From Hyphomicrobiales bacterium (GTDB lineage: Bacteria; Pseudomonadota; Alphaproteobacteria; Rhizobiales; Beijerinckiaceae): DNA of 64,000 bases. The position numbers were made by a program, and so were the translations under genes. Below, in pieces: positions 18,074 to 24,916 of this stretch. The stretch spans positions 1 to 64,000 of the forward strand of contig JAIXUP010000062.1 of assembly GCA_027483505.1 (NCBI GenBank). Direction: 5' to 3'. A model generated the notes under the pieces. It was not told the origin of the DNA. It saw only the letters and a list, made by a program, of their open reading frames with translations, and did no database searches. How positions within the stretch are numbered: position 1 is the stretch's first letter; every line of letters begins with the position of its first letter.

Positions 18074-18769
18074 ATGGATTTTTCGTCTTCGCAGTTCTGG
18101 ATTTCGCTGGTGCAGATCGTCTGGATCGATCTGCTGCTGTCCGGCGACAACGCCATCGTCATCGCCCTCGCCTGCCGCAACCTGCCGCCCGAGCAACGCC
18201 GAATGGGCATTCTGCTGGGGGCGGGCGCGGCGATCGGCCTGCGCATCCTGTTCGCGGTGATCATCAGCTACCTGCTCGGCATCCCGTTCCTGAAGATCGT
18301 CGGTGGGCTCCTGCTGTTCTGGATCGCTGTCAAGCTTGTGCAGGGTGATGAAGATCATGCCGAAGTGGAAGGCGGAACCACGCTTTGGGCTGCGGTTCGC
18401 ACCATCGCGATTGCCGATGCCGTGATGAGCCTCGACAACGTGCTGGCCGTCTCGGCGGCGGCTCATGGCGACATCTGGCTGTTCAGCTTCGGCATCCTGC
18501 TGTCGATCCCGATGATCATCTATGGATCGAACGTGATCCTTGCGCTCCTCACCCGCTTTCCGATCCTGGTCTGGCTGGGCGCGGCACTGCTGGGCTGGAT
18601 CGCAGGGGACATGATCACCAACGACCCGCAGTGGATCGCCTATTTCGGTCCCTGGAAGGGGCTGATGTCCTATCTCGGCGACACGATCGGCGCGCTGATC
18701 GTGCTGGCCGCCGGCTTCTTCCTGAAATGGCGCAACGAACGCGCGGCGAAGGCGGCCTCCAGGCCCTAG
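18074..18769 (+). CDS. TerC family membrane protein, second copy
   Basis: Paralogue of the preceding gene (231 residues) with the same two acidic membrane motifs: DLLLSGDNAIVIALACRNLP and ADAVMSLDNVLAVSAAA. The loop between helices 3 and 4 is shorter and contains VQGDEDHAEVEGG. The C-terminus ends in a basic tail (KWRNERAAKAASRP). Both copies keep the Asp residues, so both should be functional. They may form a hetero-oligomer or serve different metals. The gene ends 4 bases inside the convergent phosphopantetheinyl transferase gene. Confidence 0.87.
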   Translation: MDFSSSQFWISLVQIVWIDLLLSGDNAIVIALACRNLPPEQRRMGILLGAGAAIGLRILFAVIISYLLGIPFLKIVGGLLLFWIAVKLVQGDEDHAEVEGGTTLWAAVRTIAIADAVMSLDNVLAVSAAAHGDIWLFSFGILLSIPMIIYGSNVILALLTRFPILVWLGAALLGWIAGDMITNDPQWIAYFGPWKGLMSYLGDTIGALIVLAAGFFLKWRNERAAKAASRP

Positions 18770-19434
18770 ATTCCGGCCACCGCAAGGGCGTAGTGCACGC
18801 CCGCCCGCTCCACCAGCTTGGTGGCGAAGGCGACATGCGCGCTGCCCGCGACCTGCCAGCGGCCGTCGGGCCCCGGCAGCGCGGCATGGCGGTCGGTTTC
18901 CGGCAGCCCGGTCCCGGCCCATTTGCCATGGGCTTCCTTGACCGCCCACATCTGGGCGAAGGCGCGGTCGCGCCCGGCATCGGGCAACTGGTGCAGCCAG
19001 AGCTGTTCGGCGCGGTGAAGCGCCGAAAACGGAATGTCGCCCGCGCCGCAGCGTTCGATGTCGGCGCCGATGCGCTTCAGGCCCATGGCTACGAGCACCA
19101 TGCCGTCTCGCGCGGCGTGCGACAGATGAAGGACCTCCCCGCCCGGTCCTGCGGCGAGAAGGCGGCCCCTGGAATCATTGCCCAGTTCAATTTCGTCGGG
19201 AAATGCGCCAAGCTGGATGGCCAGGACCGCCCGGCTCGTGGCGTGCCGCAAGGCGCTGCGCTCGGGCCGCGTCGCCGGCGACCGGCCCGTCGCAATCAGC
19301 CAGGCGGCGGGCAGCGAATCGGCGCGTTTGAAGCTGTCGAGCCACAACATCGACGGATGGTGCGCAAAGGCGGGCAATGCGTCAACAACAGGCGGGTCGC
19401 CGCCGCCAAGGCCCGGACCTGGAGGATACCACAT
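18766..19434 (-). CDS. 4'-phosphopantetheinyl transferase superfamily protein (Sfp type)
   Basis: Predicted to transfer phosphopantetheine from CoA to carrier proteins of secondary metabolism or fatty-acid-like synthesis. The two diagnostic motifs are present: GADIER with the metal-binding acidic residues, and WAVKEAHGKW about 50 residues later. Upstream is the LSHAARDGMVLVAMG segment. The start is unsure: ATG 19434 sits in a CATG that also begins the divergent gene, and ATG 19350 (MLWLDSFKRAD) would give a 194-residue protein close to the core domain. No ribosome-binding site decides it. No PKS or NRPS genes are nearby. Confidence 0.78.
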   Translation of the reverse strand: MWYPPGPGLGGGDPPVVDALPAFAHHPSMLWLDSFKRADSLPAAWLIATGRSPATRPERSALRHATSRAVLAIQLGAFPDEIELGNDSRGRLLAAGPGGEVLHLSHAARDGMVLVAMGLKRIGADIERCGAGDIPFSALHRAEQLWLHQLPDAGRDRAFAQMWAVKEAHGKWAGTGLPETDRHAALPGPDGRWQVAGSAHVAFATKLVERAGVHYALAVAGI

Positions 19435-20092
19435 GCCCATGCCCAACCGCGTGACGCCATCGGGCGATCTCGAAGCCTCGTCAGCACGCGGGCTGCTCTT
19501 CGGCAACCGTGGCGGACGATTCCATGACGTCGCCACCCGGAGCATCACTGGGCGGCCCTGGGCCTCGCGCCAGTGGATCATCTGCCGATGCGACTTCAAG
19601 GGCCGCGCGGCACGATTCCGCGACGACGGGCGCGCAGTCTGGGACGGCTCTCGCTACACGGAACTGTTCTTCTGCGATGAGGTGACGGCGCTGGCGGCGG
19701 GGCACCGGCCCTGCATGGAATGCCGCCGTGAGGACGCAATGGCCTATCGGCGCGCGGCCACCGCGGGTGGAGCCTTTACCATGCTTGTGCCTTGCCCGGC
19801 GCTCGACGCACAGCTTGATCAGGAGCGCCGGACCGGCCGCGCCAAGCGCCTGCACAGTTTTCCCTATGGCGACCTGCCGGACGGCGCGATGGTCAGGATC
19901 GGAGCAGCGGCGCATGCGGTGAAGGGCGCGTGGCTGCTGGTCTGGTCACAGGCCGGCTACACCGCCGCGATCGCCATGCCGCGCGGGGTTGCCGCGTGCC
20001 TGACCCCTCCGACCAGCCTTGCGGCGCTGCGGGGCGGTTATCAGCCCGTCTGGCACCCGAGCGCCGCCCTCATTGATTCCGGACCGGCTTGA
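19433..20092 (+). CDS. Conserved hypothetical protein with HRPCMECRR motif
   Basis: A 219-residue protein starting MPMPNRVTP after a perfect GGAGG site 7 bases upstream. Notable features are an N-terminal LLFGNRGGRFHD, a Trp/Cys segment WASRQWIICRCDFKGR, and GHRPCMECRREDAMAYRRA, whose Cys and His could hold a metal or act as a small nuclease-like site. I recognise this as a protein seen in alphaproteobacteria without known function. The gene starts inside the same CATG as the divergent phosphopantetheinyl transferase, if that gene uses its longer start. It ends 50 bp before the convergent GST gene. Confidence 0.65.
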   Translation: MPMPNRVTPSGDLEASSARGLLFGNRGGRFHDVATRSITGRPWASRQWIICRCDFKGRAARFRDDGRAVWDGSRYTELFFCDEVTALAAGHRPCMECRREDAMAYRRAATAGGAFTMLVPCPALDAQLDQERRTGRAKRLHSFPYGDLPDGAMVRIGAAAHAVKGAWLLVWSQAGYTAAIAMPRGVAACLTPPTSLAALRGGYQPVWHPSAALIDSGPA

Positions 20093-20141
20093 CCAGCCAC
20101 CGGTCCATGGCCGTCATCCCGGCCGGGCGCGCTCCATCGGA

Positions 20142-20801
20142 TCAGGCCGGCTCAGCCTCCCGCGCCGCCATCATCGCCTTGAAGGCCGGGCGGGCGTGGC
20201 AGGCGGTGAGCCACTTGTCGACATGGGGCGCATTGGCGAACAGTTCGGGCGCCGGTCGTGCATAGCGGAAGATCTCGGCGACGTTGATGTCCGCCACGGT
20301 GAAGCGCCCGCCGACCATGAACCCGGTTTTCGCAAGGTGCGCATCGAGCACGGCGAAGTAGCGCCCGAGGACCGCCACCGCCGCGTCCGCCTTGGCCGGG
20401 TCGCGCTCCTCCGGCGGCTTGCCGACACGGTTGTAGAGGATCTCGATCGTGTGGGGCTCGCAGGAGGTTGCCGCCCAGAGGGTCCACTGGGTCATCAGCC
20501 CGTCCTCGGCGGCGTCCTTCGGACCGAGCGCGCCGCCATATTTCCTGGCGAGATACAGGTTGATGCCGAGCGACTCGTTCAGCACCAGACCGTCATCGTC
20601 GATGGAGGGGATCTGCCCGCTCGGATTGATGGCGAGAAAGTCAGGGCTTTGCGTTGTCATCCCCGCATAGCCCTTGCCGCCATCCGGCAGGCGATAGGCC
20701 TGGATCACAGGCACATGCTTGAACGCCAGCCCCATCTCGTTGCAGAGCCAGATGTTCCGTGAAGCGCGGCTGCGATAGACGCCATAGATGGTGAGTGTCA
20801 T
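20142..20801 (-). CDS. Glutathione S-transferase
   Basis: Soluble GST of 219 residues: an N-terminal thioredoxin-like domain beginning LTIYGVYRSRASRNIWLCNEMGL, in which a Ser or Arg of the SRASRN turn is the likely glutathione-activating site. It has the glutathione-binding NPSGQIPSIDDDG and ESLGINLYLA, then an all-helical C-terminal domain with GRFTVADINVAEI. The class cannot be set with confidence. It lies 36 bp downstream of the acyl-CoA dehydrogenase stop on the same strand. The substrate is unknown. Confidence 0.88.
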   Translation of the reverse strand: MTLTIYGVYRSRASRNIWLCNEMGLAFKHVPVIQAYRLPDGGKGYAGMTTQSPDFLAINPSGQIPSIDDDGLVLNESLGINLYLARKYGGALGPKDAAEDGLMTQWTLWAATSCEPHTIEILYNRVGKPPEERDPAKADAAVAVLGRYFAVLDAHLAKTGFMVGGRFTVADINVAEIFRYARPAPELFANAPHVDKWLTACHARPAFKAMMAAREAEPA

Positions 20802-20837
20802 GCGGTCCCCCGAATACCATCTGACCCTTGTCGTCCG

Positions 20838-21995
20838 TCACGCCATCTGGCGCAAGGTCTCCCGCGCGATCACCAGCCGCTGGACTTCCGACGTGCCCTC
20901 ATAAATGCGTGTGATGCGGGCGTCGCGGGCATGGCGCTCGACCGGATAATCCCGGCAGTACCCTGCCCCGCCAAAGATCTGGATCGCCGTGTCGGTGGCG
21001 CGATGCGCGGCCTCCGAGGCGAACAGCTTGGCCATCGAGGCTTCCTTGGCGAAGGGCTCGCCGCGATCCTTTTTTGCAGCCGCATCCATGATCATCAGCC
21101 GAGACGCCTGCAGATCGACCTCGCGGTCGGCAATCATCCATTGCAGCCCCTGAAAATCAACGATGGCCTGGCCGAACTGCTTGCGCTCCCTTGCATAGGC
21201 TTTCGCCGCGTCCATGGCGGCGCGGGCGATGCCCAGCGACAGCGCCGCAACCCCGATGCGGCCTCCGGCCAATTCCGCCACGGCGATGCGGAAGCCGTCG
21301 TTCTCGCGGCCCATCAGCGCGGTCGCCGGAACGCGGCACTGGTCGAAATGCACCATGTTGGTGGCCGAGCCGTGCTGGCCCATCTTGTGCTCGGCCTTGC
21401 CGATGACGAGGCCCGGCGTGCTGGCCGGCACCAGAAACACCGAGATGCCCTTGCCCTTCGGCGCGTCCGGATTGGTCACGGCCCAGACCACGAAGATTCC
21501 GGCATACTCGGCGCTGGTGATGTAGATTTTGGTGCCATCTAGCACGTAGTCGTCGCCGTCCCTGCCGGCGCGCAGGCGCATTGCGGCAGGGTCCGAGCCG
21601 GCGCCGCTTTCGGTCAGGCAGAACGCGCCGGCTGCGTAGGTTCCATCCGCCAGCTTCGGCAGATGCGCGCGCTTCTGCGCCTCGCTGCCGCAGGCCTGGA
21701 TGACCTCGCCGACCATGTTCGAGACTGACACGGTGACGGCGGTGGAGGCGCAGGCATAGCCGAGTTCCTCGATGGCGAGGGCGAAGGCCATGGTCCCGGC
21801 TTCCGTGCCGCCGTATTCGGCGCGAACATTGAGCGACATGAAGCCGTTTTCGGCCAGAAGCCTCAGATTCTGCAGCAGATCGGCACGGCCCTCGCCGCGG
21901 TCGAGCGTCTCGGCGAAGGGCTCCAGCCTGTCCGCGGCCAGCTTGCGCGCCGTGTCGCGGATCATCACTTCTTCATCGGTCAGGGCGAAATGCAT
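20838..21995 (-). CDS. Acyl-CoA dehydrogenase
   Basis: FAD-dependent alpha,beta-dehydrogenation of an acyl-CoA. The 385-residue protein begins MHFALTDEEVMIRDTARKLA. It shows both family signatures: AFCLTESGAGSDPAAM (flavin contact) and the C-terminal QIFGGAGYCRDYPVER followed by RIYEGTSEVQRLVIARE, where the Glu of YEGT is the usual catalytic base. ATG 21995 is chosen because the 37 codons further upstream have no family similarity and run into the divergent acetyltransferase promoter. Chain-length or branched-chain specificity cannot be told. Confidence 0.93.
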   Translation of the reverse strand: MHFALTDEEVMIRDTARKLAADRLEPFAETLDRGEGRADLLQNLRLLAENGFMSLNVRAEYGGTEAGTMAFALAIEELGYACASTAVTVSVSNMVGEVIQACGSEAQKRAHLPKLADGTYAAGAFCLTESGAGSDPAAMRLRAGRDGDDYVLDGTKIYITSAEYAGIFVVWAVTNPDAPKGKGISVFLVPASTPGLVIGKAEHKMGQHGSATNMVHFDQCRVPATALMGRENDGFRIAVAELAGGRIGVAALSLGIARAAMDAAKAYARERKQFGQAIVDFQGLQWMIADREVDLQASRLMIMDAAAKKDRGEPFAKEASMAKLFASEAAHRATDTAIQIFGGAGYCRDYPVERHARDARITRIYEGTSEVQRLVIARETLRQMA

Positions 21996-22104
21996 GGCGG
22001 GCCTCGTCGTCCGCCGCACATTGGACCCATGGCGGCGCTGGGGCAACGCCCAAGGCGCCGCAGGGCGCTTGCGCGAGTCCACAGCATGATCGACATTGCG
22101 GGAC

Positions 22105-22608
22105 ATGACGCCACTTCAGCCGGCCCCATCCCCGATCCTTCTGCGCCCGCCACGCCCTGGCGAGTATGGGTGGATCATCGCACGCCATGGTGCGGTCTAC
22201 GCACAGGAGTATGGCTGGGACATTGCGTTCGAGGGTCTTGTCGCAGGCCTCGTGGCGGAGTTCGTCAGGAGCCATGACCCGGCACGCGAGCGCTGCTGGA
22301 TCGCGGATCTGGATGGCGAGCCGGTCGGCTCGATCTTCTGCACCCGCAAGGACGACGAGACCGCCAAGCTCCGCATGCTGATCGTCGACGAGAAGGCGCG
22401 TGGCCATGGCGTCGGCAGCCTGCTGGTCGACGCCTGCATGGCGTTTGCGCGCGAGGCCGGCTACCGGCAGATGACGCTGTGGACCAACGACATTCTCACC
22501 GCCGCCCGCAAGCTCTATGCGGCGCGGGGCTGGGTTTTGACGCAGGCCGAGCCGGTGCAGCAGTTTGGGCAGGCGATGGTCAGCGAGACCTGGGAGGTCA
22601 TGCTGTGA
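22105..22608 (+). CDS. GNAT family N-acetyltransferase
   Basis: A 167-residue protein with the acetyl-CoA-binding signature: strand AKLRMLIVDEKARGHGVGSLLVDACMAFAR, in which RGHGVG is the pyrophosphate loop (Q/RxxGxG/A), followed by LWTNDILTAARKLYAARGW. The N-terminal part (EYGWIIARHGAVYAQEYGWD) is like the GNAT domains attached to MarR regulators, but no DNA-binding domain is present here. The ATG at 22105 is preferred to the TTG at 22096. The acceptor amine is unknown. Confidence 0.87.
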   Translation: MTPLQPAPSPILLRPPRPGEYGWIIARHGAVYAQEYGWDIAFEGLVAGLVAEFVRSHDPARERCWIADLDGEPVGSIFCTRKDDETAKLRMLIVDEKARGHGVGSLLVDACMAFAREAGYRQMTLWTNDILTAARKLYAARGWVLTQAEPVQQFGQAMVSETWEVML

Positions 22609-22614
22609 CCGCCC

Positions 22615-23778
22615 TCAGCCCTCGATCACATGCGGCACGAAGCGCGCCGTGTCGCGTGTGATCAGCCCCTCATCCTCGCGGATGCCGATGCCTGCGGGTT
22701 GGCTCGCCACCAGCCATGAGCCGATGATGGCGTGGCCGCCGGGGAACTGGGCAGTTTGCGCGAGGGCCTGCACCACCGCTCCAGCACCGTAATCGCCGCT
22801 TGTCGCCTGCGCTTCGGCGCCGCCGCGAACAATCCGGATGTTCGCGCCCTCGCGGGAATGCACCGGCTTTTCCACACGGTCGGCCAGCCTGCCGGCGCGC
22901 GGATCGTCGCTGAAATAGGCTTCCAGCAGGTTCGGGTGGTTCGGCGCCATCTCCCAGAGCATGGGCAGGAGCGCCTTGGTCGAGAGCAGCGCCTTCCAGG
23001 GCGGCTCGATAAACTGCGTCCGGGATTGCGCCAGATGCACCGCGAACTCTTCGCGGAACAGCCATTCCCAGGGGTAGAGCTTGAACAGGACGTCGATCGG
23101 CTCATCGTCGAGGCCGGTGAACTGGCCATCCGCCGTGACGCCGATCTGGCTGATCGCCAGTTCGCGGGTCCGGTGTCCGGCCTGCCGCGCGCAGTCGGCC
23201 AGGTATGAGACGGTGGCGCGGTCCTCGACGCTGTCCGCGACCGACGCGCAATGCAGCGTGAAAGCGCTGCCGCCGCGGATGTCAGCAAGGGCCTGCACCA
23301 GCCGCTCATGCAGCGAGTTGAACTGGTCGGCATCCTTCGGCAGCACACCCGCCGCGATCTGATCCTCCAGCCAGCTCCACTGGAACACGGAGGCCTCGAA
23401 AAGCGAGGTCGGCGTGTCGGCATTGTACTCCAGCAACTTCACCGGGCCCGAACCGTCATAGGCGAGGTCCAGCCGGCCATAGAGGTTGCGGTCGCCACGG
23501 CTCCAGCTGGCGCGGACGACATCATGGAAAGCCTCCGGCACGCCAAGCTTCGTCATGACCGGACTGCTCTTCAGGGCGACGTCCTCGACGAAGGCCAGAC
23601 AGAGCTGCTCCAGCTCCCCCGTCGGGGCCTCGATGGCGTCCTCGATCTCGCGCAGCGTGAACGACCAGGCCACAGTCTCGTCCCAGTAGACGTTGCCGCC
23701 GGCGCTGTGGAACGGGAAACCGTAAGCCTCCGCCTTCCCGCGCCAGTCAGGACGCTCCGGCAAGGTGATCCGCCGCAT
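22615..23778 (-). CDS. Glutathionylspermidine synthase-like ATP-grasp ligase (YgiC/YjfC type)
   Basis: Protein of 387 residues matching the synthetase domain of glutathionylspermidine synthase, an ATP-grasp ligase joining a carboxylate to an amine. Motifs: YGRLDLAYDGSGPVKLLEYNADTPTSLFEASVFQW near residues 100-135, LFKLYPWEWLFREEF, and the C-terminal REGANIRIVRGG, GSWLVASQPAGIGIREDEGLIT and TRFVPH-type end. The amidase domain of the bifunctional E. coli Gsp enzyme is absent, as in YgiC and YjfC. It is the last gene of a DUF350-DUF1190-ligase set with 4-bp spacing, the same gene trio as E. coli yjfL-yjfM-yjfC. The true substrate of this subgroup is not established. Confidence 0.85.
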   Translation of the reverse strand: MRRITLPERPDWRGKAEAYGFPFHSAGGNVYWDETVAWSFTLREIEDAIEAPTGELEQLCLAFVEDVALKSSPVMTKLGVPEAFHDVVRASWSRGDRNLYGRLDLAYDGSGPVKLLEYNADTPTSLFEASVFQWSWLEDQIAAGVLPKDADQFNSLHERLVQALADIRGGSAFTLHCASVADSVEDRATVSYLADCARQAGHRTRELAISQIGVTADGQFTGLDDEPIDVLFKLYPWEWLFREEFAVHLAQSRTQFIEPPWKALLSTKALLPMLWEMAPNHPNLLEAYFSDDPRAGRLADRVEKPVHSREGANIRIVRGGAEAQATSGDYGAGAVVQALAQTAQFPGGHAIIGSWLVASQPAGIGIREDEGLITRDTARFVPHVIEG

Positions 23779-23782
23779 AGCG

Positions 23783-24424
23783 TCAGCTGCCGCTCGAGAC
23801 GGCGTGTCCGGTCGAGCCGAAACCGCTGCGCGACACTGTACCGCCCGCGCGCGACGAGACCGTCACGCGTCCGTCCGGGCTGGCGGTGCGGGTTACGGTC
23901 GTGCCCGAGCCGGTCGAGTAGGAGCGGCCGAAGCTGCCGCCTCCGCCGCCACCACTGCTGCGGCTCTGTGGCGCGCATTCGGGCTGGCCGGGCGTGTTCG
24001 GACCCTGCGGGCAGTTCGCCGGGCCGGCACGCGGCGGAAACAGCGGCTGGCTCTGCGGCTGGGCGGCGTTGGCGAGCGAGCGCGCGACCAGCGCCCCAAC
24101 CAGAGCGGGCACGAAGACCGACGCGCCGTTCCAGGTCGCACTGCGGCACTGGCCGGTCCCGAATTGCCCCTCGCAAGCTGTCTGGCTGTCGAAGCGCGGC
24201 GCGCTCGACAAGGCGGCCTGCTGGGCTGTCGCGAAGGCGCGTTCGCAGATCTGCGGCGTCATCCCGGTGGCCGCGCGGCATTCATCGACCGAAGCGAAGG
24301 CCTGCGCATCGGGGCTGACGGCATCGTCCGCGCCCGGTCCGATATGCGTCTGGCCGCGTGGCCAGAAAGCCGCTACGGCGAGCAGGCCGACCGCGCCGAT
24401 GGCGATGTATTCAGAGCGCTTCAA
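23783..24424 (-). CDS. DUF1190 protein (YgiB/YjfM-like)
   Basis: A 213-residue protein with an N-terminal hydrophobic anchor (MKRSEYIAIGAVGLLAVAAF), then a domain with spaced cysteines (DECRAATGMTPQICERAF, TACEGQFGTGQCRSATW) typical of DUF1190. A low-complexity tail is rich in Gly, Ser and Thr (a GGGGGG run near residue 157). It is likely periplasmic or lipoprotein-like, with disulfides. It overlaps the DUF350 gene by 14 bp and is followed after 4 bp by the ATP-grasp ligase gene, so all three are translated from one message. Function unknown; genomic links of this trio to envelope stress are known in enterobacteria. Confidence 0.82.
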   Translation of the reverse strand: MKRSEYIAIGAVGLLAVAAFWPRGQTHIGPGADDAVSPDAQAFASVDECRAATGMTPQICERAFATAQQAALSSAPRFDSQTACEGQFGTGQCRSATWNGASVFVPALVGALVARSLANAAQPQSQPLFPPRAGPANCPQGPNTPGQPECAPQSRSSGGGGGGSFGRSYSTGSGTTVTRTASPDGRVTVSSRAGGTVSRSGFGSTGHAVSSGS

Positions 24425-24854
24425 CCACCCCTCCGACGGTCGGATAATAGGTCATGGACGCGGCATTCAGCATGCCGGCGACGAGCGCGATGGCGGCAAG
24501 CACGATGGCCGATGCCATGGCGTTGTTCTGGATGTTGGCCGACAGGCCGGGCAGAAGCATCCGCGTGATCGCATAGGCCGACAACTGCACGACCAGCGCA
24601 ATGGCGCCCCACAGGATACAGTCCGGCACGCTTGACGCCTGCGCGATCGCCTTGGAGAGCGGCAGCGCGAAACCAATGAGCGAACTGCCGAAGGCAAGCG
24701 CCGCCGAGGCGTTGTGCGCCCGGATCAGCGCGATCTCGTCATGCCCGGTGATGCGGATGTAGATCACGGCAAAAATGAAGGTCAGAACCAGCCCGATCGC
24801 GCCGTACAGGAAGAAGTTCGGGACGCCGCTCAGCGAGGGGTAAATCATATGCAT
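24411..24854 (-). CDS. DUF350 inner-membrane protein (YjfL-like)
   Basis: A 147-residue membrane protein with four hydrophobic helices. The order FFLYGAIGLVLTFIFAVIYI, ALAFGSSLIGFALPLSKAI, CILWGAIALVVQLSAYAIT and a last helix near the C-terminus fits the tandem two-helix repeat of DUF350. The start ATG 24854 has a good AAGGAG site. It heads the DUF350-DUF1190-ligase operon, lying 62 bp past the stop of the large sensor kinase on the same strand. It is probably the membrane partner of the other two proteins; its biochemical role is not known. Confidence 0.83.
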   Translation of the reverse strand: MHMIYPSLSGVPNFFLYGAIGLVLTFIFAVIYIRITGHDEIALIRAHNASAALAFGSSLIGFALPLSKAIAQASSVPDCILWGAIALVVQLSAYAITRMLLPGLSANIQNNAMASAIVLAAIALVAGMLNAASMTYYPTVGGVVEAL

Positions 24855-24916
24855 GCCGGTTCTCCTTGCGAGTCAGTCTACCGCAAAGAGGCTCCGTTTG
24901 CACGCCTCCGGCGGGT

